From an uncultured Centipeda sp. (GTDB taxonomy: Bacteria; Bacillota; Negativicutes; Selenomonadales; Selenomonadaceae): a stretch of DNA of 54,161 bases. Positions 23,825 to 31,276 of this stretch are shown here, piece after piece. The position numbers were made by a program, and so were the translations under genes. The stretch lies in NCBI GenBank assembly GCA_905372865.1, contig CAJPQT010000019.1, positions 1-54,161 on the forward strand, read 5' to 3'. The stretch's first letter is position 1. Each line of letters starts with the position of its first letter. The notes beneath the pieces were generated by a model. It was not told where the DNA came from and made no database searches. It was given only the letters and a program-made list of their open reading frames with translations.

Positions 23825-24751
23825 ATGGGAACCGACGAACTGACACGGATTCATGAGCTCGCGAAGCGCGTCACGCTTCTCGAAAAGATGGTGCTGCGTC
23901 AGCAGAGTCGCATTGACGAGCTGGTGGAGCAACTGGAGGCGGCAGAGCACCGTGCGGAGCAGTCCTCGCGCCGCAGGGAGCCGCAGGAGACTGCAGAAAA
24001 TCCCGCAGCAGAGGAAAATGCCGCCGCACAGCGCATCGTTCCCTCGGTAAGTGATCTCCTCGACGAGGAGATGAAGCGTGATCTCTCGCGTGCGTACGGG
24101 GGAGCATCTGCACCCTCGCCGAAGCCCACGGAAGGCGGACAGCCGCGCAAGCCGATGAATGCGATGGAGCGCGCGGCAGGGAGCTATGCACGTGCGTCGG
24201 GCGGCAAAGAAGCCGCACCGAGTGACCGTGCAAAGCAGAACGAGGCAACACGTCAAAAAGCCGCCGATGCGGCGGCTTCGCTGGAGAAGATCCCTGTGCC
24301 CGAACTGCGTGAGCGAACCCCGGCCGAGCGCGCTGCGGACTATATGCAGGACTACAACGCACTCTACGATGTCGCAGGGACGATGTTCCAAAAGAAGAAG
24401 GCGCAGGACGACTTCATCAAACTCTATGAGGTGCAGGGAATGCGCTGCACGAATATGCCGCTGCGCCTCAGCCGTCCCGAGCTCGAACCGCGCTTCGTTG
24501 CGGTGACACCGACCCGCGACGCGGACTTCTGGGGAATGCCCCTGGGCAACAACCTCTTTGCCGTCGTGCCGAATCCCTTTCTCGTCTACGGGGAGGAGAT
24601 GCACACGGCAGGCGGCATGCGCGAAGCGTTCAACTCGAACTATCGCGCGGGGAATACCTACGGCCGCTTCACTGTTAAGGAAACGGCAACCTTCCAGTTC
24701 GGTACCATCGGCAAGGTGTTCAAGCGGGGGCAGCTCGAGGTAGAGATATAA
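23825..24751 (+). CDS. Uncharacterised protein with N-terminal coiled coil
   Basis: A 308-residue protein I do not recognise. Residues 5-45 form a heptad-rich helix (LAKRVTLLEKMVLRQQSRIDE). Residues 45-165 are low in hydrophobics and rich in Ala, Glu, Pro and Arg, and so probably disordered. Residues 170-308 look folded (DYMQDYNALYDVAGTMFQ ... FWGMPLGNNLFAVVPNPF ... KVFKRGQLEVEI). No signal peptide, membrane segment or catalytic motif is seen. It starts 16 bp after fabK and ends the transcript at a strong terminator. The modular shape suggests an assembly or scaffold role, but that is a guess. Confidence 0.75.
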   Translation: MGTDELTRIHELAKRVTLLEKMVLRQQSRIDELVEQLEAAEHRAEQSSRRREPQETAENPAAEENAAAQRIVPSVSDLLDEEMKRDLSRAYGGASAPSPKPTEGGQPRKPMNAMERAAGSYARASGGKEAAPSDRAKQNEATRQKAADAAASLEKIPVPELRERTPAERAADYMQDYNALYDVAGTMFQKKKAQDDFIKLYEVQGMRCTNMPLRLSRPELEPRFVAVTPTRDADFWGMPLGNNLFAVVPNPFLVYGEEMHTAGGMREAFNSNYRAGNTYGRFTVKETATFQFGTIGKVFKRGQLEVEI

Positions 24752-24754
24752 CAA

Positions 24755-24793
24755 CATAAAAATAAGGCAGATATATTCTGCCTTATTTTTATG
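24755..24793. terminator. Bidirectional terminator, end of the yacL transcript and of cobT
   Basis: A perfect 17-bp stem, 24755-24771 with 24777-24793, loop TATAT. The AAAAATAAGG/CCTTATTTTT arms give T runs both ways. The cobT stop codon lies inside the right arm. Confidence 0.9.
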
Positions 24794-26624
24794 CCTGTTC
24801 ACGCACCTGTCGTCCTGCGCCCGCGCCGTCGATGGCGACGGCGACTCCGGTCTCGGTGAAGGTTTTCATATCGTTCACAACGTGGAGGGCGGCACGTACG
24901 ATGTTGATTCCGAAAAGCCCCGCAATGCCGGCAGTCAGTTCCGTGTCAATGGTGAGCATGTTGGGGAGCACATGGAGGATGTAGGGGGTGAGAGCGGGGG
25001 AGTTTACTTCGGTCTTGTGTGCGAGACGATCTGTCCGTGCATCGCCGGGGAGGATGAGACTGCCGCCTGCCGCTGCGCCATGCAGGGCAGCGGTGATGGG
25101 CGTGCGGTCCTCTTGTTCGTACGCTCCGAGAATGAGGAGGGGATGCGTGCGTGCGAGATGGTATGCGGCTGCGCATGTATCCTCGCTGTCGTGTGAGGTG
25201 AGGATGTGGACGGGGATGCCGCGTGCATCTGTCAGGGCATTGAGGATGCGCGTGAGGTCGATGGGAAGATCTTTTTTCTCTGTGATCAGTAGCAGTGCTG
25301 CCTGTGTGTCCAGAGGAGGACGCTCGCAGTGCATCACGCCCGCAAGCTGTACGGCAATCCGCTCAAGGTAGCCGAGGCTGTGGATGGGCTTTGCGAGGTT
25401 GTCGAGGCGGTATTGACAGGCGGACATAGAGGATTGGTTGGGAGGGGGAAGACGCAGTGCCCCCACCACCGCTTTGCGATTCCACTCCCCCTCTGTGATG
25501 GGGACGGCTTTTAATAACGCCATATTAACTTCCCCCGATTGCGGGGGAAGTGGCGAGCAAAGCGAGCCGATAGGGGAGCGGTGGACCGCCTCCTCTGGTG
25601 AAGTATCTATTGTTTCCCATACCTTTAGCATCTGCCCGAGCAGTCGAAGCACGATCGACGAACCCGCCGCCTCACTCAGACGAATATCAAGACGGAGGAT
25701 GGGCGTGAGCCCAAGATGGCGAAGTGCATGCGGGTGGGAGTGCTCCGTCAGCGAGGAATGCGAGGCGAGAAGGTAATGCGCACAGTTCGGCGCAAGAGCA
25801 TGTGCAACGAGTGCCGCAGAGGTCGTATTTGCCCCATCGAGGATGACGAGCATCCGCCGCGCGGCCGCGCCGAGGATGAGGCCCGCAATGCAGCCGAACT
25901 CGAATCCTCCGACCTTCGCCAGCACATCCAGACCGTCGTGCGGGTTGGGACGGTTGACATCGAGAACACGACGGACGATTTCAACCTTATGCGCGAGACG
26001 CGCGTCGGAGATATTCGCGCCGCGTCCCGTGACCTCCTCGGGGGTCAGCCCAAGGAATGATGCGACCATCGCCGCACTCGATGTTGTGTTGGAAATACCC
26101 ATCTCACCGGGCAGGATGCAGCGGTCGCCGCGATTGGCGCAGTCATTTGCGATTGCGATGCCCGTCTCAATGGACTGGATCGCCTGTACGCGTGTCATGG
26201 CAGGCCCTTTGGTCATATTTTCCGTGCCGCGTGCGATGCTGTGCTGTAAAAGCCCATGAATGTCTGTGTGCTCCGCATTCACACCGAGATCGGCGACGAT
26301 CAGCTGTGCATCTGCGTAATTTGCGGCGGCATTTGCCGCGCCGCCGCGTGCGATGAGATAGTTGCACATCATGTTCAGTGTGGTCTCGGGCGGATAGGCG
26401 CTGACGCTCTCGGCGGCGACACCGTGATCGGCACAGGAGATGACAACGCTCGTCTGTGGGGGGGTGGGATGGCGCTCGCCCGTGATGCCGATATAGCGGA
26501 GAAGGACATCGTTCAGCCGTCCGAAGTCCACGCCGTTCTGCATCGTCATTGCAGTGCGAACTTTGGCAGAGATATCTGTGACGGGAATTGCGATCTCAGA
26601 AATTGTGCGTTCGAGGAGATTCAT
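24789..26624 (-). CDS. cobT: Two-part CobT: nicotinate-nucleotide:base phosphoribosyltransferase fused to a degenerate CobT-like half
   Basis: A 611-residue protein, nearly twice the usual 350. Residues 1-343 are a full CobT that activates the lower-ligand base of cobamides: ISCADHGVAAESVSAYP, GEMGISNTTSSAAMVASFL, NPHDGLDVLAKVGGFEFG, and RLSEAAGSS with the catalytic glutamate at 318. Residues 404-594 resemble CobT again (YLERIAVQLAG, LTAGIAGLFGINIVRAAL), but the NTT loop and the glutamate motif are missing. Between them, residues about 347-400 are encoded by a palindromic repeat. In Sporomusa the paired CobT homologues ArsA and ArsB activate phenolic bases, so a fused pair is possible here. 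The start overlaps the tex stop by 4 bp. Confidence 0.87.
   Translation of the reverse strand: MNLLERTISEIAIPVTDISAKVRTAMTMQNGVDFGRLNDVLLRYIGITGERHPTPPQTSVVISCADHGVAAESVSAYPPETTLNMMCNYLIARGGAANAAANYADAQLIVADLGVNAEHTDIHGLLQHSIARGTENMTKGPAMTRVQAIQSIETGIAIANDCANRGDRCILPGEMGISNTTSSAAMVASFLGLTPEEVTGRGANISDARLAHKVEIVRRVLDVNRPNPHDGLDVLAKVGGFEFGCIAGLILGAAARRMLVILDGANTTSAALVAHALAPNCAHYLLASHSSLTEHSHPHALRHLGLTPILRLDIRLSEAAGSSIVLRLLGQMLKVWETIDTSPEEAVHRSPIGSLCSPLPPQSGEVNMALLKAVPITEGEWNRKAVVGALRLPPPNQSSMSACQYRLDNLAKPIHSLGYLERIAVQLAGVMHCERPPLDTQAALLLITEKKDLPIDLTRILNALTDARGIPVHILTSHDSEDTCAAAYHLARTHPLLILGAYEQEDRTPITAALHGAAAGGSLILPGDARTDRLAHKTEVNSPALTPYILHVLPNMLTIDTELTAGIAGLFGINIVRAALHVVNDMKTFTETGVAVAIDGAGAGRQVREQA
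25425..25590. repeat. Palindromic repeat element inserted in frame in cobT
   Basis: The core is a perfect inverted repeat CTTCCCCCG (25529-25537), loop ATTG, CGGGGGAAG (25542-25550). It is followed by a 28-bp tail AGTGGCGAGC...CGATAGGGG (25549-25576) that recurs with 23 of 28 matches at 53802-53829. More CCCCC/GGGGG blocks lie at 25450-25495. The reading frame stays open through it and encodes a Pro/Ser-rich linker (SPIGSLCSPLPPQSGEV). Boundaries are estimated from where CobT similarity stops and restarts. Confidence 0.65.
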
Positions 26625-28810
26625 GCGCGTGCCTTCTCCTTTTCCATGCGTTTCAGGGAAAGTCCGATGCGACCGCGTGCCTCGTCGATGCTGATGATCA
26701 TAACGTCGAGAGAGTCACCGACGGAGAGTACGTCGAGCGGATGGCGCACGCGGTGATGGCTCATCTCGGAGATGTGGAGCAGCCCCGCCTGTTTCAGCCC
26801 GATGTCGATGAATGCGCCGAAGTCCGTGATGTTGCGCACCGTTCCTTTGAGGATGGTGCCAACGGCGAGATCGGAGAGCTTTACAATATTCTGCCGTGTG
26901 AGCGGTGCAGGAAGATCCTCACGCGGGTCGCGTCCGGGGCGTGCGATTGCCTTGAGGATGTCTGTGACGGTCGGAATCCCTGCACTGAGTTTTTTTGCAA
27001 GCGGTTCTGCCGCCGTCTGTGTGGTCTTTAAGGCGAGAGCGGGGAGATTCGTACGATCTCGCAGATCGTCCTCGCTGACACCGATCTCCGCGAGGATGGA
27101 GCGTGCAAGCTCGTAGGATTCGGGATGAATAGCAGTGGCGTCGAGCGGTGTTTCGCCTTCGTGGATGCGAAGGAAACCTGCGCACTGGGTAAAGGCTGCA
27201 TCGCCGAGCCGTGCGACCTTTCGGAGTGTCTTGCGGCTCGTGAAACGTCCGTGTTCGTTGCGGTAGGCGACAATGTTCCTTGCAATCGTCGCGTTGATTC
27301 CCGCGATCCGATTGAGCAGGGCGGGAGAGGCGGTGTTGAGGTCAACGCCAACATGGTTCACCGCGTCCTCGACGGTTGCGTCCAGTGTCTCCTTGAGCTC
27401 CTTTTGGCTGACATCATGCTGATACTGTCCGACGCCGATCGCCTGTGGGTCGATCTTCACAAGCTCTGAGAGCGGATCCTGCACGCGCCGCGCAATGGAG
27501 ACTGCACCGCGAATCGTGACATCGTAGTCGGGCAGTTCCTCCTTTGCAAGCTGGGAGGCGGAGTAGACGGAGGCACCCGCCTCGTTCGTGATGAGGTAGT
27601 GCACATCCTTCAGATCGTTATCGCGGATGAGTGCGGCAACGAATTGCTCTGTTTCGTAGGAAGCGGTGCCGTTGCCGATGGAAATGAGTGTGACCCCGTG
27701 TGCCTTGATGAGCTTCAGCAGGCTCTGTGCCGCTGCCTTGCGCTCCCCGTCACTCCTCGTGACATGGATCACGCCGCTTGCGAGGACGTTGCCCGTTGCG
27801 TCGACAAGAGCGACCTTGCAGCCCGTCCGGTAGCCGGGGTCAAGGCCCAACACGGTATGTCCTGCGAGTGGCGGCTGCAGGAGGAGCTGGCGGAGGTTGT
27901 GCCCGAATACGGCAATCGCCTTTTCCTCGGCGGCCGCGGTCAGCTGTGCGCGCAGTTCGCGTTCGAGCGCGGGGACGAGCAGACGCTTGTAGCCGTCCTC
28001 AATCGCGGCGTGCAGTTCTTCCTCGAAAATCGAGGGACGCTGATGGATCCGCTTGTAAATCCATGCGATATTCTCCTCGTGGTCGAGGGTGAGGCGGACA
28101 GAGAGGCAGCCCTTCTTCTCTCCGCGATTGACGGCGAGAATCCGATGCGAGGGGAGTGTGCGGACGGGCTCGCTGTAGCCGTCGTACATCTGAAAGACCT
28201 GTGCATCCTCGACATCGGCGTTGAGCGTCGTCTCAAGGACAGCGTTCCGCCAAAACTTCTCGCGCATGAGGCGACGCAGCTCCGCCTCGTCCATGATCGT
28301 CTCGGCGAGGATATCACGGGCACCCGCAAATGCGTCGGCGACTGTTGGGACTTCCTTTTCTGCATTTACATACGGTGCAGCTGCTTCCTCAAGCGAGCCC
28401 GCCGTCTCCCGTTGGAGCAGCATCGCATTTGCCAGTCCCTCAAGTCCGCGCTCGCGTGCAACGGAGGCACGTGTCCGTTTTTTCTGTTTGTATGGACGGT
28501 AGAGATCCTCGAGTGTCTGCAGCTTGGATGCGTTTTCAATCGCCGCACGGAGCTCGTCCGTCAGTTTACCCTGCTCCTCGATGCGAGCGATGATTTCCTC
28601 CTGCCGTTTGACAAGGCTGCGCAGATAGGTGAGACGTGTCTCCACCTGGCGCAGCACCTCATCCTCAAGGGAGCCGGTTGCCTCCTTGCGGTACCGTGCG
28701 ATGAACGGGATCGTGTTGCCGTCGTCGAGGAGTGTGATGACGGATGCGGCCTGCTGCGGACGGATGGAAAGTTCGCTCGCAATGGCGGCGGGAATGTCGG
28801 AAATACGCAT
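26621..28810 (-). CDS. tex: Tex-family S1 RNA-binding transcription accessory protein
   Basis: A 729-residue protein with the full Tex architecture: an N-terminal helical part (NTIPFIARYRKEATGSLED), a YqgF/RNase H-like domain (VLGLDPGYRTGCKVALVD), helix-hairpin-helix repeats (VGVDLNTASPALLNRIAGIN), and a C-terminal S1 domain (LKGTVRNITDFGAFIDIG) at about 635-710. Tex binds nucleic acid and is linked to transcription fidelity and stress survival. The start at 28810 is chosen because the extended -10 promoter box lies over the further-upstream ATG (28849), which therefore would not be on the message. The stop overlaps the cobT start. Confidence 0.96.
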   Translation of the reverse strand: MRISDIPAAIASELSIRPQQAASVITLLDDGNTIPFIARYRKEATGSLEDEVLRQVETRLTYLRSLVKRQEEIIARIEEQGKLTDELRAAIENASKLQTLEDLYRPYKQKKRTRASVARERGLEGLANAMLLQRETAGSLEEAAAPYVNAEKEVPTVADAFAGARDILAETIMDEAELRRLMREKFWRNAVLETTLNADVEDAQVFQMYDGYSEPVRTLPSHRILAVNRGEKKGCLSVRLTLDHEENIAWIYKRIHQRPSIFEEELHAAIEDGYKRLLVPALERELRAQLTAAAEEKAIAVFGHNLRQLLLQPPLAGHTVLGLDPGYRTGCKVALVDATGNVLASGVIHVTRSDGERKAAAQSLLKLIKAHGVTLISIGNGTASYETEQFVAALIRDNDLKDVHYLITNEAGASVYSASQLAKEELPDYDVTIRGAVSIARRVQDPLSELVKIDPQAIGVGQYQHDVSQKELKETLDATVEDAVNHVGVDLNTASPALLNRIAGINATIARNIVAYRNEHGRFTSRKTLRKVARLGDAAFTQCAGFLRIHEGETPLDATAIHPESYELARSILAEIGVSEDDLRDRTNLPALALKTTQTAAEPLAKKLSAGIPTVTDILKAIARPGRDPREDLPAPLTRQNIVKLSDLAVGTILKGTVRNITDFGAFIDIGLKQAGLLHISEMSHHRVRHPLDVLSVGDSLDVMIISIDEARGRIGLSLKRMEKEKARA

Positions 28811-28847
28811 GGAACCAAACCTTTCTTTCTGCTGTTCAACGCCATCC

Positions 28848-28856
28848 ATTATAGCA
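28848..28856 (-). promoter_or_regulatory. Extended -10 promoter of tex-cobT
   Basis: Minus-strand TGCTATAAT is a consensus extended -10 box (TATAAT at plus 28848-28853). No good -35 hexamer is seen. Transcription would start near 28841, about 30 bp before the tex start. Confidence 0.65.
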
Positions 28857-28917
28857 TGATTTTGGAGCGGAGGAAAAGGAAAGGATGTTTTCTGCCGCAG
28901 GAAGATGGTCGGGACTA

Positions 28918-28963
28918 TTGACAGGAGTTTTCGGATAGAGTATTATAATACATAAATAATAAT
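28918..28963 (+). promoter_or_regulatory. Promoter of perR with AT-rich inverted repeats
   Basis: TTGACA (28918-28923) and TATTAT (28941-28946) are 17 bp apart. TATTATAATA (28941-28950) is itself a perfect palindrome, and TATTAT recurs as ATAATA at 28956-28961. These resemble the AT-rich Per box (TTATAATNATTATAA) only loosely. Autoregulation is a reasonable inference. Confidence 0.6.
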
Positions 28964-29001
28964 GATTTTAGTTTTGGAAAGAGTGAAAAGTAGGAACGAT
29001 T

Positions 29002-29454
29002 ATGCGAGAACATACGATGTTGACGCTCAGCGAGGTTACGGATATTCTCCGACAGAATAAGAAAAAAGTGACGCCGCAGCGGCTTGCAGTATATGCCGCA
29101 CTTGCCGCAACGGAGGAGCACCCGACAGCGGAGACGCTCTATAAGGAACTGCGTCCAAACTATCCGACCATGAGCCTTGCCACGGTCTATAAGTCGCTCG
29201 ATGCCTTCTGTGAGATCGGGATTGTGCGCGAGCTGAATGTGGGCGAGGAGGCATTCCGCTACGATGCGGATATCTCTGCGCATCCCCATGTGCGCTGCAT
29301 TGCCTGTGACAAGGTTGCGGATGTTCCCATTGCATCGCTTCCGTCCTTGGATAAAAATGTTGCGTCCGTGACGGGGTATCGCATTGTTTCGCAGCAGATG
29401 TACTTTTTCGGCTATTGTCCGACCTGTCAGCAGGACCGTGCCGAAACCAACTGA
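29002..29454 (+). CDS. perR: Fur-family regulator, PerR type
   Basis: A 150-residue metalloregulator: winged helix (KKVTPQRLAVYAAL, SLATVYKSLDAF) and C-terminal dimer domain. PerR-type ligands line up: H40 in EEHPTAE, D88 in FRYDAD, H94 and H96 in AHPHVRC, D107 in KVADV. Fur has Glu rather than Asp at the D88 position. Two CxxC pairs (CIAC, CPTC) form the structural zinc site. By family knowledge it would sense peroxide through iron-catalysed histidine oxidation and repress defence genes. Which genes it controls here is unknown. An in-frame ATG 15 bp downstream (29017) is an alternative start. Confidence 0.87.
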   Translation: MREHTMLTLSEVTDILRQNKKKVTPQRLAVYAALAATEEHPTAETLYKELRPNYPTMSLATVYKSLDAFCEIGIVRELNVGEEAFRYDADISAHPHVRCIACDKVADVPIASLPSLDKNVASVTGYRIVSQQMYFFGYCPTCQQDRAETN

Positions 29455-29478
29455 TTTTTAGCGATCTGCATCGCATTG

Positions 29479-29527
29479 AAAGAGAGGCTGTTGTACGAAA
29501 TTTCGCTTCGTACGACAGCCTCTCTTT
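29479..29527. terminator. Bidirectional terminator between perR and the AdoMetDC-like gene
   Basis: A 21-bp stem with one G-U pair (29479-29499 with 29507-29527), 7-base loop. AAAGAGAGG and CCTCTCTTT arms serve both converging genes. Confidence 0.85.
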
Positions 29528-29540
29528 GATGTTTTCTCTG

Positions 29541-29999
29541 TTATCCGCGGTTTCGTCGTGCAAGAATGCGAATGACCTTTGCACCCGTACTTTTGATCTT
29601 GCGGATGGGGGCGACACGCGTTGTCGTTTTGGGACGGATCTCCGAGGGGGAGCGGAAGTCTCCGCGCCGCAGATGGGTGGTCTTCGTCTTTTCCGGCTGG
29701 AATGCCCTGCGCATTGCATGTGCGATCGGATCGAGTGCAGCATCCTCCGTGCAGAGGTAGATATCAAGCGATATGTGGCACAGCTCGGGGTGGACGTGCA
29801 CGGCGAGATGTCCGTCCGGCAGCAGTGCCATGAGGGAAATGTGGCCGCTCTCCTGCCGATCGGTGATGATCTGCAGGGGGATGAGATTGAGTTCTCTGAG
29901 GATATTGGAGACTTTGGTGCGCAGCGCTTCTTCATCGGCACATTTTTCAGCTTTGCAATTGTAGAAATCCACTGTCAGCAACCTTGATTGTATGTCCAT
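29541..29999 (-). CDS. S-adenosylmethionine decarboxylase-like protein lacking the pyruvoyl serine
   Basis: A 152-residue protein. Residues 1-110 follow the prokaryotic SpeH/SpeD fold: VDFYNCK, then DGHLAVHVHPELCHISLDIYLC, comparable to [22 protein letters not shown] in SpeH. The self-cleavage serine at position 63 is Gly (DGH instead of ESH), while His68 and Cys83 are kept. Without that serine the pyruvoyl cofactor cannot form, so ordinary decarboxylation is not expected. A basic tail (residues 115-152, many Lys/Arg/Thr) is not found in SpeH. The ATG at 29999 is preferred by spacing from AAGGAG, with a GTG 6 bp earlier as alternative. It may be a ligand-binding or regulatory homologue. Confidence 0.75.
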   Translation of the reverse strand: MDIQSRLLTVDFYNCKAEKCADEEALRTKVSNILRELNLIPLQIITDRQESGHISLMALLPDGHLAVHVHPELCHISLDIYLCTEDAALDPIAHAMRRAFQPEKTKTTHLRRGDFRSPSEIRPKTTTRVAPIRKIKSTGAKVIRILARRNRG

Positions 30000-30023
30000 G
30001 TGCACCCGTCTCCTTATACAATG

Positions 30024-30066
30024 ATATAATTATATTCATTATAGTGGAAAGCCGTGCATCCGTCAA
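30024..30066 (-). promoter_or_regulatory. Strong promoter of the AdoMetDC-like gene with palindrome
   Basis: On the minus strand TTGACG (plus 30061-30066) and TATAAT (plus 30038-30043) are 17 bp apart. ATATAATTATAT (30024-30035), a perfect 12-bp palindrome, lies just downstream at the expected transcription start and could be an operator. The nearby PerR-type gene is a candidate binder. Confidence 0.7.
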
Positions 30067-30154
30067 GGAATATGGTCGTATCGTCCCAAACGGAAAGAAT
30101 CCATAGAGAAAGATTGTCTGCGGCAAAAATCTCATGGAAAAATAAACTTGCTTA

Positions 30155-30163
30155 TGCTATACT
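30155..30163 (+). promoter_or_regulatory. Extended -10 promoter of the mre-min-rodA cluster
   Basis: TGCTATACT (30155-30163) fits an extended -10 box. No clear -35 hexamer is seen at the right distance. It lies about 80 bp before mreB. The rest of the 236-bp spacer from 30006 holds only the divergent promoter. Confidence 0.5.
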
Positions 30164-30241
30164 GATTCTGCACGCCTAACGGGCAGTGTATGCAATTATT
30201 GAAGAAATCAGCACATCTGTTGGAAGGAGACTCCATTTACA

Positions 30242-31276
30242 ATGTTTGGTCTTTTTGGTGGACACGATATGGGGATTGACCTCGGTACGGCGAACACACT
30301 GGTGCATGTGAAGGGGCGCGGGATCGTTCTGCGCGAACCCTCGGTTGTTGCGATCAAAAATGATTCGGGAGATGTACTCGCGGTGGGCGAGGAAGCCAAG
30401 CAGATGATCGGGCGTACGCCCGGCAATATCGTTGCGATTCGCCCAATGAAGGACGGTGTTATCGCAGATTTTGACGTGACGCAGGCAATGCTCAAATACT
30501 TCATCCGCAAGGCGATGCGTTCGAAATCGTTCGTGCGCCCGCGCGTTGTCGTCGGCGTTCCGTCCGGCGTGACGGAGGTCGAAAAGCGTGCAGTCATTGA
30601 TGCGGCACAGCAGGCAGGCGCACGGGAGGCATATCTGATCGAGGAGCCCATGGCGGCGGCGATTGGCGCGGGGCTCCCCGTGGAGGAAGCGACGGGCAGC
30701 ATGGTCGTCGATATTGGCGGCGGAACAACGGAGATCGCGGTGATCTCGCTCGGCGGCATCGTGACGAGCCGCTCTATCCGCATCGGCGGCGATGAGATGG
30801 ACGCTTCGATCGTACAGTACATCAAGCGCATGTATAACCTCATGATTGGTGAGCGTACGGCAGAGGAGATTAAGATCACGGTCGGCACGGCGATTGTAAC
30901 GCCGGATACGGACCGTACGATGGATATTCGCGGACGTGACCTTGTAAGCGGTCTGCCGAAGACGCTGACCATTCACGCGAAGGAGATCCGCGAGGCGCTG
31001 AACGAGCCGATCTACAAGATCATCGATGCGGTGAAGGGGACCCTTGAAAAGACACCGCCGGAACTCGCGGCGGACGTGATGGATCACGGGATCATGATGA
31101 CGGGCGGCGGCGCTCTCCTCATGAATCTGGACAAGCTGCTTTCGCATGAGACAGGCATGCCCGTGCTTGTGTCCGAGGATGCCCTCTCTTGTGTCGGTGA
31201 GGGAACGGGACGGACTCTTGAGAATATCGGCCTGCTCAAAAATGTCGTCATGTCCTCGAAGAAATTGAAGCAATGA
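30242..31276 (+). CDS. mreB: Rod-shape actin MreB
   Basis: A 344-residue actin-fold ATPase that forms membrane-bound filaments guiding side-wall peptidoglycan synthesis. Phosphate-binding motifs GIDLGTANTLV and VVDIGGGTTEIAVISLG and the adenosine motif TGGGALL are intact. The N-terminal MFGLFGG is a likely membrane-touching segment. GGAAGGAG lies upstream. It is the first gene of an eight-gene cluster for cell elongation and division-site placement. Its stop overlaps mreC by 4 bp. Confidence 0.98.
   Translation: MFGLFGGHDMGIDLGTANTLVHVKGRGIVLREPSVVAIKNDSGDVLAVGEEAKQMIGRTPGNIVAIRPMKDGVIADFDVTQAMLKYFIRKAMRSKSFVRPRVVVGVPSGVTEVEKRAVIDAAQQAGAREAYLIEEPMAAAIGAGLPVEEATGSMVVDIGGGTTEIAVISLGGIVTSRSIRIGGDEMDASIVQYIKRMYNLMIGERTAEEIKITVGTAIVTPDTDRTMDIRGRDLVSGLPKTLTIHAKEIREALNEPIYKIIDAVKGTLEKTPPELAADVMDHGIMMTGGGALLMNLDKLLSHETGMPVLVSEDALSCVGEGTGRTLENIGLLKNVVMSSKKLKQ

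Noticed and set aside
28811..28849. Upstream ATG for tex
   Set aside because: It overlaps the -10 box, so the message starts after it.
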